A DNA stretch of 64,000 nt. Source: Metellina segmentata (lineage: Eukaryota > Arthropoda > Arachnida > Araneae > Tetragnathidae). Positions 1 to 12,560 of this stretch are shown piece after piece. The stretch's first letter is position 1. The number at the start of each line of letters is the position of its first letter. The notes under the pieces were generated by a model. It ran no database searches, had not been told where the DNA came from, and was given only the letters and a program-made list of their open reading frames with translations. The position numbers and the translations under genes were made by a program. The DNA is taken from contig OX375882.1 of assembly GCA_947359465.1 (NCBI GenBank), positions 49,729,509-49,793,508 of the forward strand, written 5' to 3'.

Positions 1-67
1 TTTATACGCAAGGGCTAATTATACTGGCATGTAAACTTTTGAGGTGGATTCAAAATCTTTTAAGAAG

Positions 68-131
68 CACCCATTCCCAGACGGGATTTGAACACAGTTC
101 GATAAATCATTCCAACACTAACCACTCGTGT
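68..131 (-). repeat. tRNA-like SINE head fragment
   Basis: Read on the minus strand, this holds a tRNA-like stretch with an A-box-like word (GTGGTTAGTGTTGG) followed by a B-box-like word (TGTTCAAATCCC). Such pol III promoter halves head tRNA-derived SINEs, several of which occur in this window. No body with clear similarity to the others follows, and the copy lies at the window edge. A decayed tRNA pseudogene is the alternative. Confidence 0.45.
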
Positions 132-2424
132 ATAAAGTCGGCTTTCTTATAGTACTGAATAATTGGATACATGTTTGAAACTTGATCGCTGAAATTGAGC
201 TAAATGTGACTAATATTTAATTCTGGTTTACTTTGAGGAAGCTTTTAGTTTATCTTCCATTCATTTCATGAACTCACTGTATGAAAAATTCATGGTACAT
301 ATATTTTAAAACGACGATATTAATTGTATGGTTTTAGTGCCACCTTTCTTAAACCATATATAAACGTTATATAATTATCTTACATCCAGATTATCAACGC
401 ATTAACTTTATAAATGAGCACCCAAAGATCTACGTGAATGGCATTATTTTTAATTACAGTACCATGCCTAAAATAATTTCTTCTTTGACAATAAAAGAAA
501 TTTATGAGTTTGTGAGGGGTAATATTTTTTTTTCATTGAATTTTCAATGGCTTGCTATTTTAATATGCAACCCAATATTATTTTCAGACGAGAAAAACGA
601 CATAGTCTGATAAAATTGAATATTAGATTACATCATTTTAAACATAATTGTTTATGAATACGTTTTTTTTCTGTCTGTGAGAAAGCAAAATAAAATAAAT
701 ATTTACGATTAAATTATCTCTCTCTCTCTCTCTAATACAACTTAACTATCCAACCATACCGAACACATGCTAGAAAGTAAATTGCCATCGTGAAAGACGA
801 TTAGGAAGAAGAAAGAGAGAGAGAACAACCTATCAGTAGTCGATCTTAAAAAAAGAGGAACGAAAACAAAATTGCAGCATTCCGTTAGGCGAGTGCGGAG
901 ACGGGATAACATTTGAGGGTTATGAGTGAAAAAGACCAGAAAACGTAGTGACGCAAACCATTTCCCTAAGGGGCAGCAGCAGCAGAGATACGGCGAAACA
1001 AGATCAAAATAAATCCAGCAAAAATTGAGTCGGAAAAATGGAGACCTCCTAGCTAGTTAATGAAGTTGTTTGCAGTGTGTCAGGTGCCTCACAGGTTGTT
1101 AGTGAGCGTTTCCTTCTCTACTTTATGTTATTTATCGGTCGGCCACTCCGAGCCACTCAGTTGCATTCCCGAATGTGTCGACCTGCTATCAAGAGAGTCT
1201 CACGATTGTTACTTGAATACGAAGCATCAAAGCTCGAAGGAGGAAAAAAATTGTGAAATTGTTCAGCTGTTAATTCTGTCAGCTAATAAAAGTCCTTTCA
1301 TTATGAGTGATGTGGTAATTCCGTGACTCTGTTTCTCTGAGGATTTCATTGTGAGGCGGTGATTTTCTCTCACGACGTGGAACTTGCTCGCAGGCCGTGC
1401 AAAGTATTTTGCAAGGGACGAAAAAGGTAACAGAGGCGATGGAAGCACACCGAGGGAAAACTGATTTCAGCACGCAGAAAAGAAAAATCTACAAATCAGC
1501 ATTTTTCAACATACTTTTATGAAATTTTGATGTGTCTGTATTCTCAATTGAATATTACCGGGACAGCAGTATTTAATAACGTGATTCACAATCTGAAAAC
1601 TGATTTGAGTAGAATCTCTCTCTCTAAGTTAGAAATGATTATTAAATACTTCTTTCATCAACGAGGGGAATCGTGATTCCGAAATCAAATAATTTCTACC
1701 GTTATATGTTCCATGGGATTCAATTTTGATTCTTGTCTTCAACTTACCAAAATAATTGAATGAGTTACAGTAAAAATTTGATAGATTTTATCATTCACTC
1801 ATAGGTTTAAGAGTACGAGGCCTTGAAATTTTGAAAAATGTATTACTATCTACCAGACCGAATTTTAATATTAAGATAATCTTATGAAACAAAGGCCATG
1901 AGCAGTTTTATTTAATTCTGTGTCATACTTCAATAACTAAAATTTGGACAGTATCTTATTTGATCTGTACGTGAGATCGTAAATAGTCTATTTTTTGCAA
2001 ATTTTTCATGAAAAACGCTTGAAATTTAAAAAATTCTCACTGAATTGTTTTATAAATTTCACTACTCCAATTTTAATAATTTAATCAAAATATAAAAAGG
2101 TATTTGAGTCATCATTAATTAAAGCATTAGATGTATTTATTTCATGTCCTCAAAGTTGCATACATTTTAAGAACAAATACATGAAGTAATGGGGAATCGT
2201 TCAAAAGCATTTAGCAACATTGTTTACAAGCATTGTTAAATTTAGCAAAAAAAAATTATGCAAACATTTTTTGTTTTCTAGATATTTGTATTATCTACAG
2301 AATACCTTTATACAGATATTTGAGGAGACTAATCGAAGAGCTGTTAGTGTTGCGAATGATTTGTTGGCGGGCAATATGGCTTATGCCTGTAGTTTCAGCC
2401 ATATTATAAAATGTGATTAATGTC
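132..2424. other. AT-rich non-coding sequence
   Basis: No open frame here looks like protein. There are poly-A/T runs and a (TC)n run at 717-733. The part from about 880 to 1450 is somewhat richer in GC and carries a short CAG-type run near 975, but its longest open frame (88 codons) has no recognisable domain. Probably intronic or intergenic. Confidence 0.6.
717..733. repeat. (TC)n microsatellite
   Basis: About eight uninterrupted TC dinucleotides are seen directly in the sequence. No function is implied. Confidence 0.9.
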
Positions 2425-2480
2425 TTATTGGTGGGCATGTTGTCAAAACATGAAATATAATTTTAACATGCCCACCGATA
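2425..2480. repeat. Short inverted repeat (hairpin)
   Basis: Two 16-bp arms (TATTGGTGGGCATGTT and its complement with one difference) are separated by a loop of about 23 bases. The GC-rich arms stand out from the AT-rich surroundings. It could be the remains of a foldback element or a small RNA hairpin; nothing in the sequence decides this. Confidence 0.7.
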
Positions 2481-4073
2481 GATTTGTATACCCATGTGAT
2501 TGCCAGTTAGTCCAGGCAGATATATTGAGTATAGCTATAAGTAGTTTATCAATATCATGAATATATTTTTGTGGGTTTAAGTTGTTTCATTTGAATGTTT
2601 AGTTGTGCCAGGGCCATTCCTGAGTGGTGTGTTGAGCATGCAAATTGATAAGAAAAAATAGAGGCTGCAACTTCAAAAAACTTTCTTCAGATAAAAACAA
2701 AAGCGACTTCTGTGAGATCGATGTAAAAGAATAAAAAATATATTACGACATTATATACTCAGCAACAAGCCTGTTTTTAAGTCTGTTATATGTTGCGGTA
2801 AACAATACCAATCAATGAGCACTTTTTACCTTAAATTTCATTTAAATTATCAAAATTTATTGTTAAAGGATGATTTATTTGAAACACATTTTTGTGGTTT
2901 GCACTTGGGCAAGTAATACCTAGTTTTCGGTGGAGTAGATAAGTTTGTTATGACGTTTTTTCAATTTTCAAGATGAAATAGTTGCCAAAAAGTGCATACT
3001 GACTCATCGCGGGTTAAAAATGACTTTAATATAGTATTGGTTTTGAGAGAAGTGCCCCCATTATTTAATGTAAAATAGCCTTTACAGTGAATTTTCTAAA
3101 ATGTGTCTTGTGGATTTCTTGAAAAGTCAAATTCATTAAATATTTCATATGAAATAGTGATTACTTTAGATTAATGATAATTGCTAATTAGCTTAATTTT
3201 GAAATAATTAGTATTATTAATGCACATAAAATAAAGATTGAATCGATTAATAATTATTACTACTACAAATATTTAAGTTGCTAGAAGTTTTAAAAAGAAC
3301 CCTTTGAATTTCACTTAAAATTTAATTTCTTCATGTTGTATACTTAAGAAAAGTGGAATGTTTAATCATATCTAAGAAATATGTATTTTCAACTTTATTG
3401 GAATACAAACTAACACCACTAAGAGCACATTAAAAAATGTTATTTTTTATTTTTTGACTAATTTTATTTATTATTTAATTTCGATGCATGAAATATGCAT
3501 ATCGATGGTTATATTCATTGAAAATAAATTTAAATAATGTATGAAATATGAGTAACGACACTGCCCTAAAGAGATATTAGCAACTAACAAACTTTAACAC
3601 AGATGTTATGCGTGGGTTTGATAGTGACTTATATTACTCTCTAAGAGTGTGATCAGAACAAATATTGTTTTAAAATTCAAAGGTATTTTGATTTTTACAA
3701 AAACAAAATTATTGATTTCCCTAAAATTTTAAATATTAAAATTTCGAGAGCACCTTACGACAAGTAACAATTTTTTTTTCTCCAGGGTTTCTGTTTTTAG
3801 ACAAATATTAGACACCTTCAGCTGGTCCAAATTAACTATCAAAAGCTCATTTTTTCTCTTCACCCTAGCTGATATCTATTAATGATATAAGCATGCAGTC
3901 TGTGTCGACCATTGTTGTCAGTTATTATTCAGTATTGTTGTTTTAATATATTTTTGATTGTCTTTTATAACAACTACAACTTGTTTTGAAATGAATTTTT
4001 TCATGATTCATGATTAATGCAACAGTCCTATAAAAAAGAACGTCTAGATAGATCCACTTTACAGCATTTAAAA
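2481..4073. other. AT-rich non-coding sequence
   Basis: I see no coding region, RNA gene or recognisable element here. Base composition is strongly AT-rich with many short A and T runs. Confidence 0.6.
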
Positions 4074-4732
4074 TAAATACTAGTTTTGTGTTCTTACGAT
4101 AAAAATTCAAAGCAACATTCGTATTTATTTTTACTTTCAATATTTATTAACTACTACAAACAATGCAATTTAATTGATAGCATTAGATCATATACAAACA
4201 ACCCGACGAACAATTTCCATTTGAAACTGAAATTATAATCACTGAGAGTTCTTGAAAAATCTATGAATGAATCTATATCGTGAATCCAGAGGTAACGGAA
4301 CGAAATCAATTAAACAAAGGTCTCAATAATTTAAAACGAGTTATAATAACTATGAAAGGGATTATAGATTAAATTGAGCGTGTTTTGTGTTTAAACGATG
4401 TAATAAATGCTACTTTTGTGTTCATACGATAAAAGTTCAAAGTAGCATTAGTATTTATTTTTATATTTCAATATTTATGTACTATCTGTACAACAAACAT
4501 TGCAACTCAACTAAAATTTTACTGATAGTATTAGATTATATACAAACAAACCGAGGAACAATTTCTGGTTGAAACTGAAATTCTAATCACTGAAAAGTTC
4601 TCGAAAAATTTATGATAAAAAGTATCCGTGAATCCAGAGATAACCGAACGAAATCAACTAGCCAAAGGTCTCAATGATTTAAAGCGGGTTATAATAATAA
4701 TTATGAAATGGATTAGGGATTAAATTGAGCGT
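4074..4732. repeat. Tandem duplication, two copies of about 310-330 bp
   Basis: The segment at 4074-4381 recurs at 4404-4732, offset by 330 bases at the left end. Shared words along the whole length include TTTTGTGTTC, AATTTC next to TTGAAACTGAAATT, GTGAATCCAGAG, GAACGAAATCAA, AAAGGTCTCAAT and TTAAATTGAGCGT. Small insertions and many substitutions show that it is old. It may be a segmental duplication or two copies of an unknown repeat. Confidence 0.85.
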
Positions 4733-7700
4733 ACATAAAGCACAGCAATGTTTTCACATCAGGTCATCCTCGCTCAATATGTTGCCCTGTTAATGGTGAT
4801 GATAGAAACCCATTGAAGTGCCTCTCGCAAATACGATAGAGGGTTATCAGTGCGTTTAGGGAAGTTGATTATTCATAAAGATAAAAAAAAAACCTTAATG
4901 CGAAGATGCACTAGGATATAATATACTTCTGTCCTGACAATGATATGTCCAGGCTTGGCTAACTTCAGTCGTCTGCTATCCATTTTGATGAAGTACACTT
5001 CTCCCGCGGGCCCCATGTAAAATAATTTAAAAAAAAAAATAATGATGTAAAATTTATTCATCAAATCATCTTATTATGTAAATTTATAAGTAATGTGTTT
5101 GCGACTTCTAATTTTTAGGTCGCTAATCAAGTTTTTTTCGTGAACTACATTCTTAATTCCTTTTGGAAAAAGAAGAAAACCGAAAAATCCGTATATTAGA
5201 ACAACAGAACAATTATAAAGTTCTAATAACCTTCTATAAAAGAAGAAGGACCTCCTAGACTCTCTAGGTTCTCCAACAAACTCCTACTCGCTTTTGAACT
5301 TTTCTTTTTGAGTAGAAAAATAGATTTCCCTTCCAAACTTCTGCCACTCTTATTCTGTTTTCAAAATATGTTTACAGAAATCTGCTGAATGGTGTTAAAA
5401 GCTGAGTTAAAAATGAAGTTGCTTACTTTTAATTTAAGCATTCCGATTCTGGTATGGTCTTAAGATCTGTCTTGAGGGACGATTTGATGTCTATAATTTG
5501 TATTAGATTTACCTTTATTCCATGTTTATTTCCTTCATTATTCGTAGCTTTTTATGTGACTTGGTGGACTTCCTATTATCATTGCTGCATGTCTTTAAAA
5601 AAAATCTGTGCTCATTGCTGCAGAAATGTCTTTTTGAAAGAGTGAGTAAAAGTAAGTAGTATCTTTTTCTCAGGACTGATTTATGTAAAATATTTATAGC
5701 TGCGTTCAATCAATCCATACGTTAAAATTCTGTATGCAGTATTAAAGCTCTTAAAAATAATCTCTCGTCAGCTTACAAGTGAAGCACACTACATGCTGCA
5801 TCTAACACTATTTATCAACTCTTTTTATCAATCAAGGAATACTTATTTCAGTTTTCTTTAAATGCAACTATAATTTAGACCTGATAATAAAGATTTCAAA
5901 GTTTACCTAAAATATTTCCAACATAAAATGAATTCATCTGAGCATTTCTCTTTAATATTTAATTATTTAATAAGAAAAGTATAATCGTGGGATATATTTC
6001 CATTCTCGACACAGCTCAGACAATCACCTTCCTGTTTAGTCTTCTTTACTACTTCCTATTTGGACGGGAATCCTTTGACAATAGAACTTCAGTACGCGCG
6101 CTTGTGGTTTATTTAAATATCGAACTGATCACACACATTAACAGTTCTGCTCTTATGCTTGAAGTTACTATGCGCCATATGTAAAGAAATATCGATTAAA
6201 AATAAGTGCAACTGCCTCGCATAAATGGATCTATGCTTAAGAATCTTAGCCTACATATTCACCACTAAGCTTATAATGTACAGTGTAACCAAATTAGTTA
6301 GTATGGACACCTTGTAAACAAGGCTCGCGATCATCCTCCGAACCTCTACCATTACGACCTGTTGTAGGTTTATGCAACGAACACAGCTCAGTACGACCGT
6401 GGATACTGTAAGGAATTAATCACCAGTATGTATTTTGTATCGAGGCCAAGTATTTTCCTTTTCTGCACTATACCAAACTGGTAATTAGTCTGTTGGTGAA
6501 CTGTTAGCGAGAACTGTGTATTTGACTGTTTAAGTCGTGTTTTACGTCGACTGAGGATGACTGTTCACATTCCAAACTCGTTATATGCTATAACTGGGTA
6601 GTGTGAGTAAGCGTCTTTAACTGGTCGAGTTTTACGAAAAGACGTGTTTATAATGCATTAAACGTTATAAAATATTTCTAAATTTTGATGTATCCAAGTT
6701 AATTTACCAACATGTATTCTTTCGAGGATAAAATCCAAATTTTTTCGAGTTATATTATTGACGAGAGCAATTTATAGACACAATTATCTCTCATGAATAC
6801 GAACTTACAAAAAGATATAAAGAAGCGTTCATGGTAGAAAAAATTCGGATTCAGGAAAAGTTTGAACTGCAGTTTTATATTGAACAACAGTACAATGGAA
6901 TACTTTGGTGGGGATAATTTAAGAGATTGTTTACTGTGACAAAAAGCTCAGCTCTATCATTCTAGTAAAAGTTAGGCATATCCTTTACCAAAAAGTAGTT
7001 ATAAACTACGATTATTGAACTACTGTGAAGAAGAGGTTGAACTTATGTGTAACAACATGATTTATTTATTAAACTTTTGGATAAAGATTGTATAGTTAAT
7101 TTAGAGTTAATACGTGACACTTACGTGTCGACTTTTTTTTAATGTACTCTTTATCTCTATTCTCCGTTTGATTTTCTCCACAGTTTTTAATGCAATTTTG
7201 ATTATTAATTGGTTCTGCAAGCGTCGTGTACTAGTACTTTGTAAAACACGATGAAATAATAACCTTCGCACTAAATTAAAAACTGACATTATGCATATAA
7301 TTTTTACTCATAAATATTAAATAAAAGACGAATGAACTGGGAGAGAGCCTCGAAAAGAAAAACACATAATTCTAAGCTCCATGCCACTTTTTCTCCATGG
7401 GATATTCTCCCTCTCCGTTGACAAGAGAGCAATAAATCATCCGAAAAAATGTTAAAAATCTCCGTAATCTCCAATCTCAGATAAATAACGGTACTTTACA
7501 ATCAGGTATGCAAAAGAAAAGAACACGTCGGGACCCGGGACCTTAATTAGCAATCAAAATACCATAAATCCGCCATTTTAAGAGTGCGGTGCGGACATTT
7601 AACAAACTAACAGTTTACTCATGTGCATTGCGCAATTCCTAGAATCTTTTTTCCCTTCTTCATTCTCTCCTTGTTGAGAAGTCCTGTTTTCTTTATTTAT

Positions 7701-9588
7701 TTTCCTCCTCTTTTTTTTATCGCGGACGTGTGGGAAAAAACTTTCCTTTTGCGGTACCGACTTAAATTATACGTTATTGGGCCTCCGCTTTTCGTGCATT
7801 AACATTCCGAATTGTCGACACACTTAAATAAGTTTCCGCATCGGCGCTGAAAAGAGATTGGGATTGGATGTTGGGGGGAGGACCACAAGGGGGGTTGGAA
7901 TGCCAAAGGGCGTGGTGGGATCCTTTTTGACAATGTGCCGAAACCTGTGCGGAACGGAAGCCTAACGAGAGAGGTTGAAGAATCACTCATAAACATAAGG
8001 CTTTTGGTTCAGGCAGTCTGTCACTTGTTCACGTTAGTTGTGCTTCTACTCAACCGCACGCTTCGCAAGCATTGAAGGAAGTGATGAGCTTTTGGAAAGT
8101 AGACTGGATTTTGATGTGTTTGTTTACATGTGCGGCAGTTTCTCCGAGATTAAAAAAAAAAGCCATTATTTTGTATGGTACCGTGCAGACAGCTGCTTTG
8201 TGGCAGGGGCTCAAAATGAACAATGGACTACGGATTTGGTTTGTGTGGAAGAGAAATATTTTCGAATTATTTTGAGTTCGAACTCCACAAGTACAAACAA
8301 CTGTATGGAAAAATAAAACTGGAAACATGAACAATTTCTTAAGTTTGTCAGTCATTTTTTTTATTAAACTAAATTCAGGTGATGGTTGTGTTTCTGCAGG
8401 GGAACTAATTTCCTGTACATATTCCGAATGTGACGTCATTCGGCTTGTTTTTCAAAGAACGTCGCTATTAAACACCAAACGGCGACGAACTACATTTTAA
8501 TGTCAACCGCTCATATGCATTATGTGAGAGTATTTTGTATAACGGAAATAAAAGTTTAACTTTCCTTTTGGATTGTTTGTTTTGCACTGAAAATCGTTCT
8601 AGGAAAGATTTCTGCAATCTGTTTACAAAAATCATTATTCATTTATTTATTAATACCTTCAGTTTGAATTTACAATGAATTTCTGTTGAAATTAGACCTA
8701 AAAATTGGTCATGTGTGCATTATAAAGGCTTTTAAACTAAAATATTAGTAAATATTTTTTATTCGGGTATAATTTTCTGAAACAAAAACTGTTGAATACA
8801 TTCGACTCTCATAATAGTTTGTAAGAAAACTGAAAGTTTTAGCAGACGTGATCATAAGTGTGGGAATTCAAAGAGTATGGAGAAGATTCTAGTACTTTTT
8901 TTAATACCCAAACTATTTGCTGATCTAGGAAAAACAATTAATAATTTAAAGTTTTTTCAACAATCATTACCCAGATTCATTACAGAGAGACATCAATAAG
9001 CATTTTTTGCGGTACTTAAAATAAAGGATAAAATTAAAACGCGTGTCTGAACGATGGACGAGTTGTTTGAACATAGAAAAGAAAAAGCGTGGAAGTGAAA
9101 CAAATTCAAGAGAGAAATAATTGAAAAAAAAAATCGTAACTCTGCTGGGAAACAATATGATTTTGACAAGTTTTTTTTATCGTGGGTGGAATCGGAATCA
9201 GTGACTATGCGTTAAGATGCACTAGGTTTATTGATTGAGAAAGAGTACCCTGTGAGTATCCCAGTTTCATACAAACTCGAGTATATATGAGAGAATGCAG
9301 GTTTATTAGACACTTTATTAACACAAGGGCAACAGACATTTCTAGTACGAGTCAATAGTTTTAAAACTACCAATTACACCCAAACAGCAAAAAGTTGAGC
9401 AGAATAGTCATGATAATCAAGATTACGTGATGATCAAGGTATTTTTAAAATCGAAGAAACATTTTCAAGTTACGAAGAGTTTAGAACTATCTAACACTTA
9501 CAATAGCAGAATGCATTATAACCACTGCTTGGTTAAGGCCTTTCAAAAATTGGTTGGGTTTTATGATGCAAGAGTAATTGGTAATTTT
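4733..9588. other. Non-coding sequence, no recognisable element
   Basis: None of the open frames here (longest 129 codons, minus strand near 8050-8439) shows a domain, a signal peptide or a biased composition suggesting coding. The stretch from about 7330 to 8030 has higher GC and words such as TTAATTAGC and CCGCCATTTT, so it could hold a regulatory element or non-coding exon. This is a guess. Confidence 0.55.
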
Positions 9589-9845
9589 TTTAATTAACGT
9601 CGTACTAGAGCAACACAACGGTATATTGACGACGGTTCGGGGTCAGTCCTTTAAGAGGAAGACCCGAAGACAACATAATGTAATTTATGATGTAAGGAAC
9701 ATACTGGCTAAGCTGTGTCAAACCACGTAAAGTAAATGAACATACACATACTGAAAGCGTTTCTAACACAGAAGAGAGAAATAGATTCAGGGAGGAATTG
9801 AACCTTGCCACGTACAACATTCAGATTTCTAGAGCAGTGATTTTG
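9589..9845 (-). repeat. tRNA-derived SINE, full-length-like copy
   Basis: On the minus strand the head at about 9842-9790 carries a good B box (GGTTCAATTCC). The 3' end at 9690-9589 matches the tail shared by most SINEs in this window (attgatc-ccggacc-gtcg-caatagcccgttgtgttgctc-gtacgacgttaa type). The middle is diverged. Mobilisation of such elements depends on a partner LINE. Confidence 0.65.
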
Positions 9846-10983
9846 GACCTCTGAAATCGTCTTAGATGAAAAAGGCACGCTTTTCCTATGCTATGAATAA
9901 ACCGCCAAAGCTTTGGTTTGACTCTTAAAATCCAACTAAGGGTAAAATTCTTTTTTTTAAACCATAAATTTACATTATCACAGGTTCAATGAGAATGTTC
10001 TATGTGAAATCGTGTTAACAATCAAGAACTTAACTTTTACTTGGGTTTCAAGAGGTAAAATCAAAGGTCCTATATTTGCACTTCGGAAAAAAAAGTGTAA
10101 ATATTCATACTTCTTGTGAAAAAATTTCAAGAGATTGTGTTTGTAAAATATTGCGCTTTTATGGGCTAAAAATAACGTTAGTAGCAATTTTTTACCAACT
10201 TATTAAATCAAATGATTAAAAAGTTTAAGATTTCAATACATAAATTAATTTTCTTCCAGGGAGTTAAAAATAAGTCTAAGCTTTTTTCGAAAACTGCTTC
10301 GATCAATCATTACCAGTTTAAACAAATATTTGAATTATGTGTTTTAAGTTCATTCCGCCTGAGGTTGTTTTCAAAACTCAAAACGGGAGCAATGAATTTA
10401 TTTCCTTAAAAGACGACATATCCTTTGTGATCGGTAATGAATATAAGAGCAGAAAATTGTTGTTCGGACGTTGTCCTATATTGGAAAGAAAATACGGATA
10501 ATTATCTAAAGAGAAGAGTATATTGGCAATTTGTTCAAACACAGTGTTGACCGTTTCTGATTTAAATGCCCTATTGAGAAAATAATGATGATGCGAGGAA
10601 ACTTAAATTTTTTTTTTTAACCAAAGTTCATGTTATGTTTAATTAAAACGAATCGTTATTCTTTTTATGCGTTTCGCAAGAGATAACTAATCAGAAACTC
10701 ATTTTGTAAAGGGTTTCATTCAATTCTCATAATCAAACTGCAATTATTATTTTAACCTCTTAAATTATAAAGGAGAAAAATATTTTGTGTATTTAAATTT
10801 AACCAAATTGATGTGCTTTTTTTCATCATTTTCAAAACACTTTAAAATAGTGACCACTAAAAACACACGTTGTACCAAATACTCGAAACATCTTGAAGCT
10901 AGTGGTAGTTTGGAAAATAAAACTTAGCATATGTGACTTAGCATGTGTGATGACCTGAAGGAAGGAAATTATCACAATATCAA
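9846..10983. other. AT-rich non-coding sequence
   Basis: Nothing recognisable. The short open frames are AT-driven and lack domains. Confidence 0.6.
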
Positions 10984-11262
10984 AGCCCGGATGGAAGAGT
11001 AACGGACTAGCAACCGGAGTGTTGCTAATTCAGACCGTCGAGTACAAGCGAAGCTGGTGTACGTTAAATCTAACGTGACCTCAAATGTTCTCACGTTGGT
11101 GTGGTGTGGAAGATTGGAGAATGGGGTACCAGCTCAGTTGTGACCTCGTTAGTTATATCACCGTGGTTCAAGACAACTTGCACCTCGAATCTTTCCCTTC
11201 GGGGATTGATCTTGGACCATTGCCAATAGCCAAATGTGTTACTCCAGTGTGACATCAATTAA
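10984..11262 (+). repeat. tRNA-derived SINE
   Basis: A plus-strand copy of the main SINE family. The tRNA-like head at 10984-11045 includes the family word ACTAGCAACCGGAGTGTTGC. The middle has ...GTGACCTCAAATGTTCTCACG, and the tail has TTCGGGGATTGATC, GGACCATTGCCAATAGCC and CTCCAGTGTGACATCAATTAA. The A box is degraded, so it is probably silent. Confidence 0.8.
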
Positions 11263-12219
11263 ATATCTACCTACCTAGAGGATTCTATTGTAGAATTAGA
11301 TCAGAAAGATTAAAATTAGTACAATGCAAAGCCCTCTGGTGGCTATACGTGATAATATGCGATGGTGTCAAACAAAGCTCGTGTTATCCTGCGGCAAGTT
11401 ATCCAAAGCATCCCGCAGATTATACCTCAGCAGATCCCTTATTTTTTTGGAGTGCCAATAAAAGATAGATCTGGGAATACCTAGCCAAGGAAGGGTTTCA
11501 AGACCACGGAGTCATTCTTGAGAAAGATTAACCACTAGTAATAGCTCCCACATTATTACACAAGGAGTTACAGTGGGGTGCCACTCTATACTATAAACTG
11601 AGAATGATAGCGTTTGCCGGGTCTCTGCCACACGCAAATGCGGTGATGGTGGTCATCTGCTCCAGTTTTGAAAATAATCCATGGAATATTAGACGAATGT
11701 TCTTTTGCTCGGATATGAAACTGAAACTTCCGAAGTTAATGCCACTTACTCTGTGCATTAATGCCACATGTTGGCGCGTCGAACCTATGAGCAATAAAGA
11801 GAAACAAAAAAAAAATTAATGCCAACTAGGTAATGACTTTAATAGCCAAAAATCTTTGAGCCCCGAGGGAGAGTTTTCATTTCTATTTCAAGAAAAAAAG
11901 TGCAAGTCATAACTAGTAATTTCACTGGCGAACACTTCAGTTTGAATTGTATGGCCCCGAGAAATGTCCTTTAAAATACTATTATACTCTCACTGTCTAT
12001 TCATGCCACTTCCTTTTTCGAGAGGACTTAATACGAGAAGCAGGACACTCAGGCGGATATGAAATAGTATTCCCTTCCGAAACTGCTTGCAAGTAAACAA
12101 AATTCTTGGTGTTCTTTCCCAAGTTGATAGTAGAAACGGTTGTTGATGCAGCACATGGCAATATTCTCATGTCAATTTATTTTTAGAACAATATTTTTGT
12201 TTAAAATGTTTTTTGGTCA
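11263..12219. other. Non-coding sequence
   Basis: Slightly more GC than its surroundings around 11330-11540, but no frame stays open with a credible protein. No element is recognised. Confidence 0.5.
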
Positions 12220-12560
12220 ATCCTTGCGGATCATGTCTAACTGCTTTGTCAGCCCTATGACAATGTCTTGATTTCTATTTCAGTTGATCCAAGGATTAGA
12301 CTTGGGCTATGCCTTAATTTTTGTAATCCTTGGACTATGGATTAATTTTTGCTTCAGTTGATTGTTGGACTGTTTTATTTTATACAATCTCTGAACTATG
12401 GATTACCAATTCTTTAGTCGATTCTTAAACAACGTCCTAACTTCTGGTTAAGTCAATACTGGACAATATCATAATTTTTGGTTGAATTAATATCAGACAA
12501 TATCCTAACTTCTGCTTCAGTCAATTCTTGGACGATGTCTTAATATATGCTTTTGGCAAC
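12220..12560. repeat. Degenerate minisatellite, about 35-bp unit
   Basis: A phrase of the type TTGGACTATGTCCTAAT-TTCTGCTTCAGTCAATTC recurs. Its GGAC-type anchors sit near 12259, 12304, 12332, 12367, 12393, 12428, 12461, 12495 and 12531, so spacing is mostly 33-36 bases with a few irregular steps. About nine diverged units are present, which makes this an old tandem repeat. Confidence 0.7.

Noticed and set aside
1060..1326. 88-codon open frame as a small secreted protein
   Set aside because: It has a hydrophobic start and several Cys, but no cleavage-site logic, no homology I recognise and a C-terminal half that looks random. Overlapping minus-strand frames are equally open.
8050..8439. 129-codon minus-strand open frame
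   Set aside because: No domain, stretches of Phe/Lys from poly-A/T runs, and plus-strand frames overlap it.
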